From assembly GCA_964537055.1 (NCBI GenBank), contig CAZHYV010000004.1:124001-188000 (forward strand): 64,000 nucleotides of DNA, written 5' to 3'. This stretch comes from CAZHYV01 sp964537055. Its GTDB lineage: Bacteria; Myxococcota_A; Polyangia; Palsa-1104; JAEUJZ01. The notes under the pieces are model-generated. The model saw nothing but the letters and a program-made list of their open reading frames with translations. It was not told where the DNA came from and made no database searches. A program made the translations under genes and the position numbers. Below, piece after piece: positions 17,447 through 26,516 of the stretch; positions within the stretch are counted from its first letter, which is position 1; each line of letters opens with the position of its first letter.

Positions 17447-19288
17447 ATGGAACAACGTTTTCGATTAGCATTAGCTCTGTGCGCTTTGGTGGTGCTGGGT
17501 TGGTTCTTTCTTTTTAAACCCTACCAGCAACCGCAAAATCAAAATGCCCCCCAAACAGCGCAGCAGCCAGGAACACCTCCAGCCGCATCGCCAGGGGGGA
17601 ATCCCCCGGGTGCTTCTTCTCCCGGAGGGATTTCTTCATTACCTTCTTCTGCGATCCCAAATGGTTCTATACAGGCAATAGCTCCGTCGAAGATGATCGT
17701 CGTTGAAAGCCCAGGTGTGTACCGCGCTAAAATGAACGAAATGGGCCTATTTAGCTTTGTGGTCTTAGAAGAGCGGTATAAATCCAACAATCAGCGAATC
17801 ATGACATTCTCCCAAGGGATGAATGGAGCAGAATCTAAAGTTCTTGAGGGATACCAACCTACAGAAATGATTCCTACCTACCGACCTTCGCTCGCAGTTT
17901 CGTTCCCAGGCCCGAATAGCAATTTTGAGATTCCTGCCTCGGCGATATGGCAACGAGAATCTCCCTCTTCTGGAGAAGATTGCCTCCCTACATCCCAGCA
18001 CATTGATGAGACTCATCTTTCAGTTTCTTCGTCAAAGTGTAAGGTAGCTTATCGGCTTGAGGTCCCTAATCAACTTCTGATCCGAAAATTGTTCTACTTT
18101 TATCCACATACGCAGAGAATTGATGTAGAGATAGAAATTACTAACCTAAGTTCCCAAATTTCTAACCACCACCTAGCAATTGGGCTCGAGAGCTTCCAAG
18201 ACCCTTCAAAACCAAGCTTTTTCTCACAAAAAATTCCTCCTCGCGAAATGATATGGGATTACGGGAATAGTATCTATAAGGGCTCTTTAGACGACTTGGT
18301 TGAGAAGAAATCATTCGAACATACCGAACATGATGTGCTTTGGTTTGGGATCAATCAACAATATTTCCTGCAAGGGTTAATGCTTCCCCCTTACAACACC
18401 AATTCGAACACCAACCGAAAGCTTCAGTTTTTTGGCGATGCCCTGGGCATCATGTCTTCTTCGGTGAGTTTTGAGGAGCGTACGGTCAAGCCCCAAGAAA
18501 AGACGCTTTACCAGTTTGCCTACTACGCAGGTCCTAAAATCCCCGAGCGTTTAAGCGCCGTTCGTCTCTCAAGCCACTCTGATGATTCGAGAGGGTTACA
18601 AAATTCGGTAGATTATACACTAAGCTTTCTGGCCAAACCTCTTTTATGGATTTTGCGTAAAATTTACCAGGTGGTTCATCACTGGGGTCTAGCGATTGTG
18701 CTTTTGACACTGCTAGTAAAAATTCTGACTATCTACCCTACCTATCGAAGCAACCAATCGATGAAGGCGATGTCCGAATTGAAACCGCAGATCGATCAGC
18801 TGCAGGAAAAGTATAAAGAGGACAAACAGCGACTCAATGTAGAAATCGCAAACCTGTATAAACGCCACGGGGTCAATCCTGTGGGTGGTTGCTTACCCAT
18901 GCTGCTTCAAATGCCCATCTACATTGCACTTTACTCGATGATCGGAAACTCGATGGAGCTTTACCGGGCCTCTTTGATTACAGCCAAGTGGATTCCTGAT
19001 TTGACAGCGGCTGATCCGTTCTACATCCTTCCCCTCTTAACCGGAGCGATGATGTATCTTCAGACCCGGCTTTCTCCTTCTTCGGGAGACCCGCAGCAAA
19101 AAATGATGGGTATCATGATGCCAGTGATCTTCACAGGGTTTAGTATTTTCCTGCCTGCTGGGCTTACCCTATACATTCTCACAAATACCGCTCTTGGTAT
19201 GATCCAGCAATTTGTAACAAACCGCCTTTCAAAGAAGGCATCCCCGAAAAAACCACCTTCTGCAAAACCAAAGGCTGAGGAATCATAG
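17447..19288 (+). CDS. yidC: Membrane protein insertase YidC
   Basis: A 613-residue Oxa1/YidC insertase with the Gram-negative layout: N-terminal membrane anchor (residues 7-24), a Pro/Gly/Ala-rich linker (about 30-65), a large periplasmic beta-sandwich, then the five-helix core near residues 400-590 with 'VVHHWGLAIVLLTLLVKI', the cytoplasmic hairpin ('MKAMSELKPQIDQLQEKY') and 'GGCLPMLLQMPIYIALY'. The C-terminus is short and basic. It inserts and folds inner-membrane proteins, alone or with Sec. The linker is longer and more proline-rich than in E. coli. Confidence 0.96.
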   Translation: MEQRFRLALALCALVVLGWFFLFKPYQQPQNQNAPQTAQQPGTPPAASPGGNPPGASSPGGISSLPSSAIPNGSIQAIAPSKMIVVESPGVYRAKMNEMGLFSFVVLEERYKSNNQRIMTFSQGMNGAESKVLEGYQPTEMIPTYRPSLAVSFPGPNSNFEIPASAIWQRESPSSGEDCLPTSQHIDETHLSVSSSKCKVAYRLEVPNQLLIRKLFYFYPHTQRIDVEIEITNLSSQISNHHLAIGLESFQDPSKPSFFSQKIPPREMIWDYGNSIYKGSLDDLVEKKSFEHTEHDVLWFGINQQYFLQGLMLPPYNTNSNTNRKLQFFGDALGIMSSSVSFEERTVKPQEKTLYQFAYYAGPKIPERLSAVRLSSHSDDSRGLQNSVDYTLSFLAKPLLWILRKIYQVVHHWGLAIVLLTLLVKILTIYPTYRSNQSMKAMSELKPQIDQLQEKYKEDKQRLNVEIANLYKRHGVNPVGGCLPMLLQMPIYIALYSMIGNSMELYRASLITAKWIPDLTAADPFYILPLLTGAMMYLQTRLSPSSGDPQQKMMGIMMPVIFTGFSIFLPAGLTLYILTNTALGMIQQFVTNRLSKKASPKKPPSAKPKAEES

Positions 19289-19300
19289 CCTCGTAAACCT

Positions 19301-20797
19301 ATGCATTCTGAAACAATGGCACCTTCTTTACAAGCAACCCAAGCTGCTCCTTTCCCAACGATTGCTGCCATTGCCACTGGAGTTGGAGGAGGGGTTGGAA
19401 TCATTCGAGTAAGTGGCCCTCTTGCAGAGCAGGTGGGAAGGCAGCTTTGTGACCCCTTGCCCGAATCTATCCAGAGTCATCGCCTTTATTTGACGAACTT
19501 CCACGAATGGCGTCCTGCTCGACTAGATGCTAGCGACGCTTCTTCTGTATCAGTGAACAGCACTCCTACAAGGTCCACCCATTCTCGTGGAGAATCCATC
19601 GACCAGGGTCTGGTTTGCCTGATGAAGGCACCAAACTCCTACACGGGGGAGGATGTTCTTGAGGTCCACGCTCATGGGGGTGCGGTGAATCTGAACCGGA
19701 TCCTTGCTTCGATTTTTTCGATGGGTGTATCCCCCGCCGAGCCGGGCGAATTTACCAAGCGAGCCTTTTTGGCAGGCAAACTCGACCTAACGCAAGCAGA
19801 AGCCGTAGCTGCGCTCGTCGGTTCTCAATCCGTGCAGGCAACAAGGCATGCCCGAAGGCAGCTGAGCGGAGAAATGGGCAAAGATCTCTCTATGGTTCGG
19901 AAGCGCATTCTGTACTTCCTCGGTTCCATCGAAGGAGGCCTTGATTTTCCTGATCTAGGGCCCGAAGAAGATCTTTCGAAAGAGAATCTTGCGGAGCTGG
20001 TATCAATCCAATCGAAACTTCAGCACCTTGCCTCTACCTTCTCAAATGCAGGGAACGTCATGTCTCAAGGTATCGAGGTGCTCCTTCTAGGACGAACCAA
20101 TGCGGGAAAATCCAGCCTGATTAACGCCCTTTGTGGTACAGAACGTGTTTTGGTAGATGCTGAACCAGGAACCACCCGCGACTTTGTCGAAGTCCGGACT
20201 ACCTTTCGGGATGTTTCGCTAACTTTAATTGATACAGCGGGAGAGCGGCTCCTTGCAACCAAGCTTGAGCAAGAGGGAAAACGCCTTGCTATGCGTCGAG
20301 GCATGCACGCCGATCTGATTCTGCTGGTAGTGGATGGTACTGCAGGGTTCGGTAACGAAGAGCAAAAGCTGCTTTCCGAAATTCCCAACCAAGTCCCGGT
20401 TCTTCTCGTATGGAACAAAATGGATGGGCTTGGGTTTACCCTGCCAAGCGTAGCAGAAAACCCTTTTGGGCCACGGATGTTTCCTAAAGAGCACATTGTC
20501 TCCTGCTCTGCCTTATGCGGATGGGGCCTTGACACGCTGAAGGAAGCTATTCTGCAAACACTGGCTCCCCATTTTGGAGAAGAAACCGTCATCTTAAACG
20601 CCAGACAAGCGCGCCTTCTGTCTAAAGCATCAGATAGACTCTACGGAGCAATCCAGGGAATCCGCTTGAAAACCTCGATGGATGTGGTTGCAGCTGAGCT
20701 ACGGCTTGCAGCTTTAGCGCTCGGTGAACTTACCGGGGAAGAAGTGGCCGAGTCAGTGGTCGATGAGATTTTTGCTCAATTTTGTATCGGAAAATAA
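19301..20797 (+). CDS. mnmE: tRNA modification GTPase MnmE
   Basis: A 498-residue protein that with MnmG installs the 5-carboxymethylaminomethyl group on wobble uridine. The N-terminal formyl-THF-binding domain, a helical domain interrupted by the GTPase, and the terminal 'FCIGK' motif are all present. G1 is 'GRTNAGKSS' (Lys270), G3 'DTAG', G4 'NKMD'. There is a non-conserved ~30-residue serine-rich insertion near residue 80. It follows yidC by 12 nt. Its usual partner gene mnmG is not adjacent. The protein may start at Met1 or Met6. Confidence 0.95.
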   Translation: MHSETMAPSLQATQAAPFPTIAAIATGVGGGVGIIRVSGPLAEQVGRQLCDPLPESIQSHRLYLTNFHEWRPARLDASDASSVSVNSTPTRSTHSRGESIDQGLVCLMKAPNSYTGEDVLEVHAHGGAVNLNRILASIFSMGVSPAEPGEFTKRAFLAGKLDLTQAEAVAALVGSQSVQATRHARRQLSGEMGKDLSMVRKRILYFLGSIEGGLDFPDLGPEEDLSKENLAELVSIQSKLQHLASTFSNAGNVMSQGIEVLLLGRTNAGKSSLINALCGTERVLVDAEPGTTRDFVEVRTTFRDVSLTLIDTAGERLLATKLEQEGKRLAMRRGMHADLILLVVDGTAGFGNEEQKLLSEIPNQVPVLLVWNKMDGLGFTLPSVAENPFGPRMFPKEHIVSCSALCGWGLDTLKEAILQTLAPHFGEETVILNARQARLLSKASDRLYGAIQGIRLKTSMDVVAAELRLAALALGELTGEEVAESVVDEIFAQFCIGK

Positions 20798-20804
20798 TGA
20801 CACC

Positions 20805-21431
20805 ATGCCAGATACGTTTCCTCCTCCAACCCTTGTTCAGGAAGCAAACAAGCTGGGTCTTTCTATTCCAGAAACTCAACTTGCCCAGTTTCAAGCCTAT
20901 ACACGTCTGTTACAAAGTTGGAATCAAAAGATGAACCTCACTGCCATCCGAGAGGGACATCGTATTGTGACCCACCACTTTTTGGATAGCTTGGTTCTGG
21001 TCTCTTATCTTTCAGAATCACCCTCTTTGTCCTTAGTCGATGTCGGCAGTGGGGCCGGGTTTCCTGGGGCAGTCTGTGCGATCATGCGGCCCTCCTGGAA
21101 GGTGACGCTGGTCGAGAGAATCCAAAAGAAGGCCGCCTTTTTGCTTGCTCTCCGCCGGGAACTAGGTCTCTCGTTTGAGGTGCTCGCAACAGATGTAAAT
21201 CAGCTAAAGAGACAGTTTGACTACGTAGTCTCACGAGCAACATTTCCTCCACCCGTGTGGCTTCAGGTAGGAGCCTCCTTGGTTGCTGAAGACGGATATC
21301 TGTTTGCGATGCTGGGTCCTAGCGCCCCTCAGTTAACACCTCCACTTGGCTTTGAACCTAGGATAGATGTCTCTTATGATGTGGGAGCAGGACGCCACAC
21401 CCTGAAGGGGTATTATCGAACAGCTCGCTAA
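20805..21431 (+). CDS. rsmG: 16S rRNA (guanine527-N7)-methyltransferase RsmG
   Basis: A 208-residue Rossmann-fold methyltransferase that modifies G527 of 16S rRNA. The N-terminal 'SWNQKMNLTAIRE' and the SAM loop 'DVGSGAGFPGAV' are diagnostic, followed by 'VERIQKKAAFL' and 'YVVSRA'. I start it at ATG 20805, 7 nt after the mnmE stop; upstream in-frame codons belong to an mnmE overlap and are not typical of the family. End of the rpmH-linked cluster; the parA/parB genes that commonly follow are absent here. Confidence 0.94.
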   Translation: MPDTFPPPTLVQEANKLGLSIPETQLAQFQAYTRLLQSWNQKMNLTAIREGHRIVTHHFLDSLVLVSYLSESPSLSLVDVGSGAGFPGAVCAIMRPSWKVTLVERIQKKAAFLLALRRELGLSFEVLATDVNQLKRQFDYVVSRATFPPPVWLQVGASLVAEDGYLFAMLGPSAPQLTPPLGFEPRIDVSYDVGAGRHTLKGYYRTAR

Positions 21432-21453
21432 TGATTACGTATAGGAGAATTCA

Positions 21454-21972
21454 ATGAAAACATTATGCTTCTTTCATAGATTGCTTGCTCTTTTTGTTAT
21501 TTTTCTCATCGGACTAACCTTGGGCAAGCCATCTTTGATCCTTGCACAGTCCTTCGAGTCAAATTTATCCTCGTTTGGGAGCTCCTCGTCTTTTCAAGGG
21601 TTCTCTCCTGTTTCTCCAACCCTCTTTCCTAGGCCCTTGGCTTCGATCTCCCTTCAGCAGACAGCACCTTTTGGATCGAATGATGCCGAAATGCAAAAAG
21701 CGATGGAGCAAAGGAAACGGCAGCGAAAGATCATTGGCGGGTCTTTGATTGGGGTAGGTACTGCAGTGACTGTGACTTCTATCATTCTTATCGGCCTGGC
21801 AGCCTATAACAAACTTCCCTTGCCTGGGGAATGTGGTTGGCACTCAGGAATCGCTGGAGATCCCTGTGTGGTCGATCTAGGGAAACCGGGCACAAAAGCA
21901 GCTTTTGGTGTCTCAACGCTCATCGGCTTAGGAGGGATCGCCGCTGGAATTGCAGTCATGTTTACGTACTAA
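21454..21972 (+). CDS. Exported protein with C-terminal two-helix hairpin
   Basis: A 172-residue protein with a signal peptide or N-terminal anchor, a Ser/Phe/Pro-rich linker, and at the C-terminus two glycine-rich hydrophobic segments separated by a loop with two cysteines ('GECGWHSGIAGDPC'). No family is recognised. The C-terminal module closely parallels that of the gene at 22521 (hydrophobic segment, Cys-loop, 'KAA', second glycine-rich segment), so the two are likely paralogues. AGGAG lies 7 nt before the ATG; it may be the last gene of the rpmH cluster transcript. Confidence 0.55.
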   Translation: MKTLCFFHRLLALFVIFLIGLTLGKPSLILAQSFESNLSSFGSSSSFQGFSPVSPTLFPRPLASISLQQTAPFGSNDAEMQKAMEQRKRQRKIIGGSLIGVGTAVTVTSIILIGLAAYNKLPLPGECGWHSGIAGDPCVVDLGKPGTKAAFGVSTLIGLGGIAAGIAVMFTY

Positions 21973-22001
21973 AAAATTTTCTAAAAACATCGAGTCTCCC
22001 C

Positions 22002-22029
22002 TTGAATCTGGGATTTTCTGGTATAAGAT
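22002..22029 (+). promoter_or_regulatory. Possible promoter for the 22075 gene
   Basis: TTGAAT (22002-22007) and TAAGAT (22024-22029) are separated by 16 nt in the gap after the 21454 gene. The spacing and match are moderate. Confidence 0.3.
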
Positions 22030-22074
22030 ACCTAAAGAAGGGTCGGACGGCTTAGGCATCCGAGTGGAAAAGGG

Positions 22075-22464
22075 ATGAAAACACAAATTCAGCTAAACGG
22101 GAAGAAGGAAATCTCCCGCTTTATTTCGCTTCTGAGTTTAGGGGTATGTACCGCCTTAAAAGAGGGCGCGATCAATGTCGAGGAAGCTGCTGGTTATCTT
22201 TTTAACCCCTTTACGAAAGCAACGCTCAAATCATTAGGCATCCCTGCCAAAGTTGTTGATTTGATTCGGTTAGGTGCCGAACTGGGAGAAGTTCAGAGCC
22301 TGGTGCCCCTGGCCATGCCTCAATCAATTCGGCATATCGAAAATCGAGCCATGAACGCACTCTCCGCTCTCCCCAAGACAGCTCCCTACGACATGCGAAA
22401 GTGGTTTACCGGTCTTCGAAGACAGTCCCCCTCCAAAAGTACGACCAAACGAACCTCGCCGTAG
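22075..22464 (+). CDS. Small helical protein, possibly DUF3969-like
   Basis: A 129-residue soluble protein without a signal peptide. The N-terminal two thirds ('SRFISLLSLGVCTALKEG', 'LIRLGAELGEVQSLVPLA') recalls DUF3969, but this is from memory and weak; the C-terminus is basic and probably disordered. AAAAGGG immediately precedes the ATG. It stands between two paralogous membrane-hairpin genes and has no obvious functional link to them. Confidence 0.5.
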   Translation: MKTQIQLNGKKEISRFISLLSLGVCTALKEGAINVEEAAGYLFNPFTKATLKSLGIPAKVVDLIRLGAELGEVQSLVPLAMPQSIRHIENRAMNALSALPKTAPYDMRKWFTGLRRQSPSKSTTKRTSP

Positions 22465-22520
22465 CACAAGCGCCATTTTTACCTCTTGTAAAACTTCAGT
22501 GAATCTATAAAATCTACGGG

Positions 22521-22946
22521 ATGAAAATTCTCTCGGGGCTTCTTTCAGCCTGTGTACTCTTCTACCTGAATGCGTGCAGCATTTCGGATCCTTCTTTTGT
22601 TCGAGGGTCTGAGAGAATGAATCTATCTTTCACTTCTCCAACCCATGGCGAACAACCGAATGGCCTCGAGAAAAAGACTCCCTCTTTCAAATCCCATTAT
22701 CTTGGAAGTTCGATTCTGCTCGGGGTGGGCCTCTTAGGCTTGATTCCAGGAGGAATTCTTTATTCTATGGATGGAAATCCCACTGGAGACTTATGTCCGG
22801 TAGGAGAAGCAATGTATCCTTGTCATTGGAATACGAAGGCTGCTTATGCGTCGACGTTTGCAACAGCTGGGGTTGGAATTTCAAGCGGGCTGATCTGGCT
22901 TCTCGTCACAGCCGCTGGGGAGCATAAAGCCAGGGGAACCCATTAG
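22521..22946 (+). CDS. Lipoprotein with C-terminal two-helix hairpin
   Basis: A 141-residue lipoprotein (lipobox 'LNAC', Cys19). After a polar linker it has two hydrophobic glycine-rich segments around a loop with two cysteines ('GDLCPVGEAMYPC'), then 'KAAYASTFATAGVGIS'. This C-terminal module mirrors the gene at 21454. Similar hairpins end many myxobacterial PEGA-domain proteins, although no PEGA domain is visible here. Function unknown. Confidence 0.55.
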   Translation: MKILSGLLSACVLFYLNACSISDPSFVRGSERMNLSFTSPTHGEQPNGLEKKTPSFKSHYLGSSILLGVGLLGLIPGGILYSMDGNPTGDLCPVGEAMYPCHWNTKAAYASTFATAGVGISSGLIWLLVTAAGEHKARGTH

Positions 22947-22956
22947 AGAGTATGTT

Positions 22957-23511
22957 ATGAATTTTTTTAGCCTGTTTGTTTTCTGCCTGTTTGCCTTCAT
23001 CTTTTCCCAATGTAATTGCCTCACCCTTTTCCGATCCCGAGAAGTAGGCACTGGGGTCCTTGCCGGGCCTGCCTTACAAAAAGGAGCTGAGTTATCACAA
23101 CGGCTTGCAGGACGAGAGGAAGCCTTACAAAGAGCTATGGATGAAATGGAAACGGCTGGATCTGCAGTTATGGAGGAGGCTCCTGTCGTCGCAGAGCAAG
23201 TCGCCGCTGCGCTTGAGGCCACACCAACTGCGCTTGAAACCCTACAGGCGATGTCAACCGAAGAGCTCCCCTGGATTGTACGCTCTGGTCAGGTCCCTCC
23301 ATGGCTTTCGTCAGAATCAAACCAACTTGTGACCCAATGGAGAGAGTTTTCTAGAAATATGAATCATCCTTTTGAACGGTCCAGGTACATCCTGCGAAAT
23401 CCAGAGGGAGTTTTAGAGTTTTTGAATACCCTCAAAAGTGCGGATTATGGCACCATCATTTCTGAAGAAAGGCTGGTTACTTTGTTTCAACAAGCGATGA
23501 GATCTTCTTAG
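22957..23511 (+). CDS. Hypothetical exported, helix-rich protein
   Basis: A 184-residue protein beginning with a hydrophobic signal ('FFSLFVFCLFAFIFSQC'), possibly a lipoprotein with Cys19 or Cys21, followed by an alanine/glutamate-rich coiled-coil-like stretch (residues 45-95) and a mixed C-terminal domain. No family recognised. It follows the 22521 lipoprotein by 10 nt and is probably co-transcribed; it converges on glmU with a 28-nt gap lacking a clear terminator. Confidence 0.5.
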   Translation: MNFFSLFVFCLFAFIFSQCNCLTLFRSREVGTGVLAGPALQKGAELSQRLAGREEALQRAMDEMETAGSAVMEEAPVVAEQVAAALEATPTALETLQAMSTEELPWIVRSGQVPPWLSSESNQLVTQWREFSRNMNHPFERSRYILRNPEGVLEFLNTLKSADYGTIISEERLVTLFQQAMRSS

Positions 23512-23539
23512 GATCCCACAAGCCCTTCCCTGGGTAGAT

Positions 23540-24934
23540 TTAGCCGGGGCTCTTCATCCGCTCGGCCCTTTTCTTCTCCCGGTACCCCAATCGGTGTGTT
23601 TGCGGAGTGCGGCTTAACGCCAAAGCTCCCTCTGGCACATCCTGAGTCACTGTGGTTCCTGCGGCAACAACAGCCTCCTTTCCCACCCGGACAGGGGCGA
23701 CCAGCTGTGTATCCGAACCGATAAAGGCGCCATCCTCGATAATGGTACGGTGTTTCTGGTAGCCATCATAGTTACAGGTAATGGTTCCACAACCGATATT
23801 GACCTGCTCCCCCACCTCGGCGTCGCCCAAATAGGTAAGATGGTTTGCTTTACTTCCCTTGCCGATAAACGTTTTTTTAAGCTCGACGAAATTTCCAATA
23901 CGCACATAGGGTCCCAAGTAATTGTCAGGCCGCAAATGGGCAAACGGTCCAATCTTGGTTCCTGTCTCGATCTGGCTTTCATAGATCACCGTATACGGTT
24001 TTATATGGCAGTCCGCTGCAATTTTCGCATCGTGAATCACACACCCCGATTCTATGATACAATCATCCCCAATGGTACTTCCCCCTGTGATTTGAACGTT
24101 TGAACCAATCCATACATCCGTGCCAATTCGAACCCCTGGTTCAATGTACGTCGTCGCAGGATCGAGCAGGGTGACACCCTGCCTCATATGTCCTTCATTG
24201 ATCCGATACCTCAACGTTTGCTCGGCCCTTGCAAGATCTACCCGGTCGTTAATCCCTTGTACTTCTTCTGAGGAAACCTCGATGGCTTCGACTCGGTGCT
24301 CTTTGGCAGCCAACTCAACAATATCTGTTAAGTAGAGTTCTTTTTGCGCATTGTCAGGCGTAAGCAAGCTTAGTGACTTCCGTAAAAAGCTTGCTTTCAC
24401 TGCATAGATTCCGGCGTTGACTTCAGAAATAGCTGTTTGCGCTTTTGTACAATCTCTCTCTTCGACAATCCGCTCGACCTCCTGAGTCTGAGGATTTCGT
24501 AGAATCCGTCCGTATCCCTTAGGATGCAGGAGCCGGGTTGACAAAAAAGCAAGGTTGTTTCCAAACGCTTTCTGTAATAGAAGCTCAATCGTTTCCCGTT
24601 GAAGAAGAGGCGTATCCCCGTAAAGGATGAGCACGTAGTCCACACTTTCTGGAACTGAAGGAAGCGCTGTTAGAACCGCATGTCCCGTCCCACGCTGCTC
24701 TGTCTGCAAAACGGGATAAAAAGGTACGGTCTCTCGATAAGAGGCCAAGGATGCCTCCACTTGCGCAGCTTGGTGGCCTAGGACCAAATAAATTTCATGT
24801 GGGTTGATCTTTGCCGCCAGCTCTAATCCGTAAGCGACCATGGGTCTTCCCCCAAGGCGATGGAGAACTTTCGGAGTCTTTGATTTCATGCGGGAACCCT
24901 GCCCTGCAGCCAAAATGATGGTAGCAACTCTCAT
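23540..24934 (-). CDS. glmU: Bifunctional UDP-N-acetylglucosamine pyrophosphorylase / glucosamine-1-phosphate acetyltransferase
   Basis: A 464-residue cytoplasmic enzyme making UDP-GlcNAc for peptidoglycan and lipopolysaccharide. The N-terminal nucleotidyltransferase begins 'IILAAGQGSRMKSKTPKVLH' with 'QRGTGHAV' and 'LYGDTPLL'; the C-terminal left-handed beta-helix carries 'GPFAHLRP', 'GNFVELKK', 'KANHLTYLGDAEVG' and 'GCGTITCNYDG', all GlmU hallmarks. The length is normal. Transcribed singly on the minus strand. Confidence 0.96.
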   Translation of the reverse strand: MRVATIILAAGQGSRMKSKTPKVLHRLGGRPMVAYGLELAAKINPHEIYLVLGHQAAQVEASLASYRETVPFYPVLQTEQRGTGHAVLTALPSVPESVDYVLILYGDTPLLQRETIELLLQKAFGNNLAFLSTRLLHPKGYGRILRNPQTQEVERIVEERDCTKAQTAISEVNAGIYAVKASFLRKSLSLLTPDNAQKELYLTDIVELAAKEHRVEAIEVSSEEVQGINDRVDLARAEQTLRYRINEGHMRQGVTLLDPATTYIEPGVRIGTDVWIGSNVQITGGSTIGDDCIIESGCVIHDAKIAADCHIKPYTVIYESQIETGTKIGPFAHLRPDNYLGPYVRIGNFVELKKTFIGKGSKANHLTYLGDAEVGEQVNIGCGTITCNYDGYQKHRTIIEDGAFIGSDTQLVAPVRVGKEAVVAAGTTVTQDVPEGALALSRTPQTHRLGYREKKRAERMKSPG

Positions 24935-24997
24935 CCTGTAGGCGTAGCATATTTCTAGTTGAGGCAGAAATATTTAGCGTGTTTGCATACTTTTTAC

Positions 24998-25714
24998 CTA
25001 CATGCCTTTAGAGAGCAGGTGAAGATACAAAAATCCTATCACCATCCCAACCCCAAGTAGGATCATCTGTATAGTAAGCCTTTTCCGATTGAGGGTTGCT
25101 CCTGAATAGCTTTTCTGCATAAGATCCGGAGAGACGATCCCTCCAAGCCCAAACAGAAGAAGGATGGGGCCTGCTACAGTCGATTGGTCATAAAAATATC
25201 CCTCGGTCGTTGCAGTATGCCATGACCAAGCAATCAGGCCAAGGCCAAGAACCATAAGGCCTATTGCCACCCACGTATTTTTATGGGAGGGCGAAAATCC
25301 CCCTTCCTTTATGACAAGAGGCTTTTGTTCGATCTGAGCAAGGGTTAATGCTTCAGAAAGAATTTGAACCAGGGGTTTTCCCTGAGCATTGACAAAATAA
25401 TGGTAAACATCGGGAGCATTGGAATTTAGCGAAAACCGTTGCCCTTGAAATGTAGAAAGATTCGCCAAATCTGCAATGACCTTGTCGACAGGCATTTGAC
25501 GTAGCTCTTTCTCGATTTGGACCAGCTCTTCCTTTGCTTTTGCTAAGTGGAGAGGCGAAAGCTCGGACTCTCGCCAGTCTCCCAAAAGCACCGGGAACTT
25601 CGCACCTCGGCCTTGGGGCTCGAGGCGATAGCTTATGGTCGCAAAGAAGGCCTCACTGACTGCCTGTTCTGCCCAGGGTATGGAGGTTTTCCCTACGGAA
25701 AGTTGAGTTTTCAT
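24998..25714 (-). CDS. Imm70-like domain fused to a membrane domain
   Basis: A 238-residue protein. Residues 1-125 resemble the Imm70 family of polymorphic-toxin immunity proteins: 'FFATISYRLEPQGRGAKFPVLL', 'LRQMPVDKVIADLANLS' and 'YHYFVNAQGKPLVQILSEAL' follow the order of that family (comparison from memory). Unlike ordinary Imm70 proteins it continues into about three membrane helices (residues 145-235). The next gene upstream (25743) encodes another membrane protein and lies 28 nt away, so they form an operon. No toxin gene is seen nearby. Function as immunity protein is inferred. Confidence 0.5.
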   Translation of the reverse strand: MKTQLSVGKTSIPWAEQAVSEAFFATISYRLEPQGRGAKFPVLLGDWRESELSPLHLAKAKEELVQIEKELRQMPVDKVIADLANLSTFQGQRFSLNSNAPDVYHYFVNAQGKPLVQILSEALTLAQIEQKPLVIKEGGFSPSHKNTWVAIGLMVLGLGLIAWSWHTATTEGYFYDQSTVAGPILLLFGLGGIVSPDLMQKSYSGATLNRKRLTIQMILLGVGMVIGFLYLHLLSKGM

Positions 25715-25742
25715 AGAAGCTCCTACAGGATGAGTTCCTGCT

Positions 25743-26396
25743 TTATCCCGCCTTCTCTGTGGTGGGAGAATGAATTTTTTGAAAGATTTGTTTTTTTTGA
25801 CGATGATGTCTGCCCAGCCTCGTTAAGCCAATGCTTAAAAAGATGACACCGATAAGAAGAATGGGAAGCATGATTGCCAACATGCCCCAAAGAGGAACTC
25901 CCTCCTGAATGCGTAACTCGCCCGTAAGCACACCCCGAAGGATCCATCCTTCCACCAAGATGAACAATGCGATAAAAATGGAGGACAATCCTGCCAGAAG
26001 GTAGTGAAACCATAAAGATAGCGTATCACTCGTTCGGATGTTCCCAAGGTCTGCTAATATCTGAGGCAAGGCGAAGAGAGAAATGCCTTCTCGCTTACAG
26101 AAAAACATCATACTTTGCGGCAAAGGATAAAGCTTTCCGTCTGAATTCGATCGTAATACCAAGTACTCTCCCCGTTTTAAGGGAACCGGAAACACCGTAT
26201 TTGTCTGGGCTCCTTGAGCATCTACCACGATGGGAGCCTCGGGGGAAGATCCGAGTACTGGATGAAGCATTCTTGTAAATACTTCGAGAGACCACTCTTC
26301 CTTGGCCTCTTGCTTCCAAGGATTTGGGCCGAACCACTTTACCCACGTACGAAGGCGAACAGGTTTTTGACGATACCAAAGAAAGAACCAAAGCAT
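25743..26396 (-). CDS. Hypothetical membrane protein, partner of the Imm70-like gene
   Basis: A 217-residue protein with a soluble N-terminal ~120 residues and two or three membrane helices (roughly residues 130-150 and 170-195), ending in a basic tail. No family recognised. It is directly upstream of, and probably co-transcribed with, the Imm70-like gene; both have a soluble front and membrane rear, which suggests they act as a pair in the membrane. Confidence 0.5.
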   Translation of the reverse strand: MLWFFLWYRQKPVRLRTWVKWFGPNPWKQEAKEEWSLEVFTRMLHPVLGSSPEAPIVVDAQGAQTNTVFPVPLKRGEYLVLRSNSDGKLYPLPQSMMFFCKREGISLFALPQILADLGNIRTSDTLSLWFHYLLAGLSSIFIALFILVEGWILRGVLTGELRIQEGVPLWGMLAIMLPILLIGVIFLSIGLTRLGRHHRQKKQIFQKIHSPTTEKAG

Positions 26397-26516
26397 GGAC
26401 TATCTATAGCATAGATTTGCCTATACGCCAACGAAGAGATGTTCCAAACCCATGTTGAGAGGAGACTTTGCAGGCTTGATAGGCTTCTTCGGACTCCTTT
26501 GCGTGAGGCGAGGCCC

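Noticed and set aside
20065..20592. 175-codon frame antisense to mnmE
   Set aside because: Serine/arginine-rich, no domain, no promoter or ribosome-binding site; mnmE on the other strand is fully supported.
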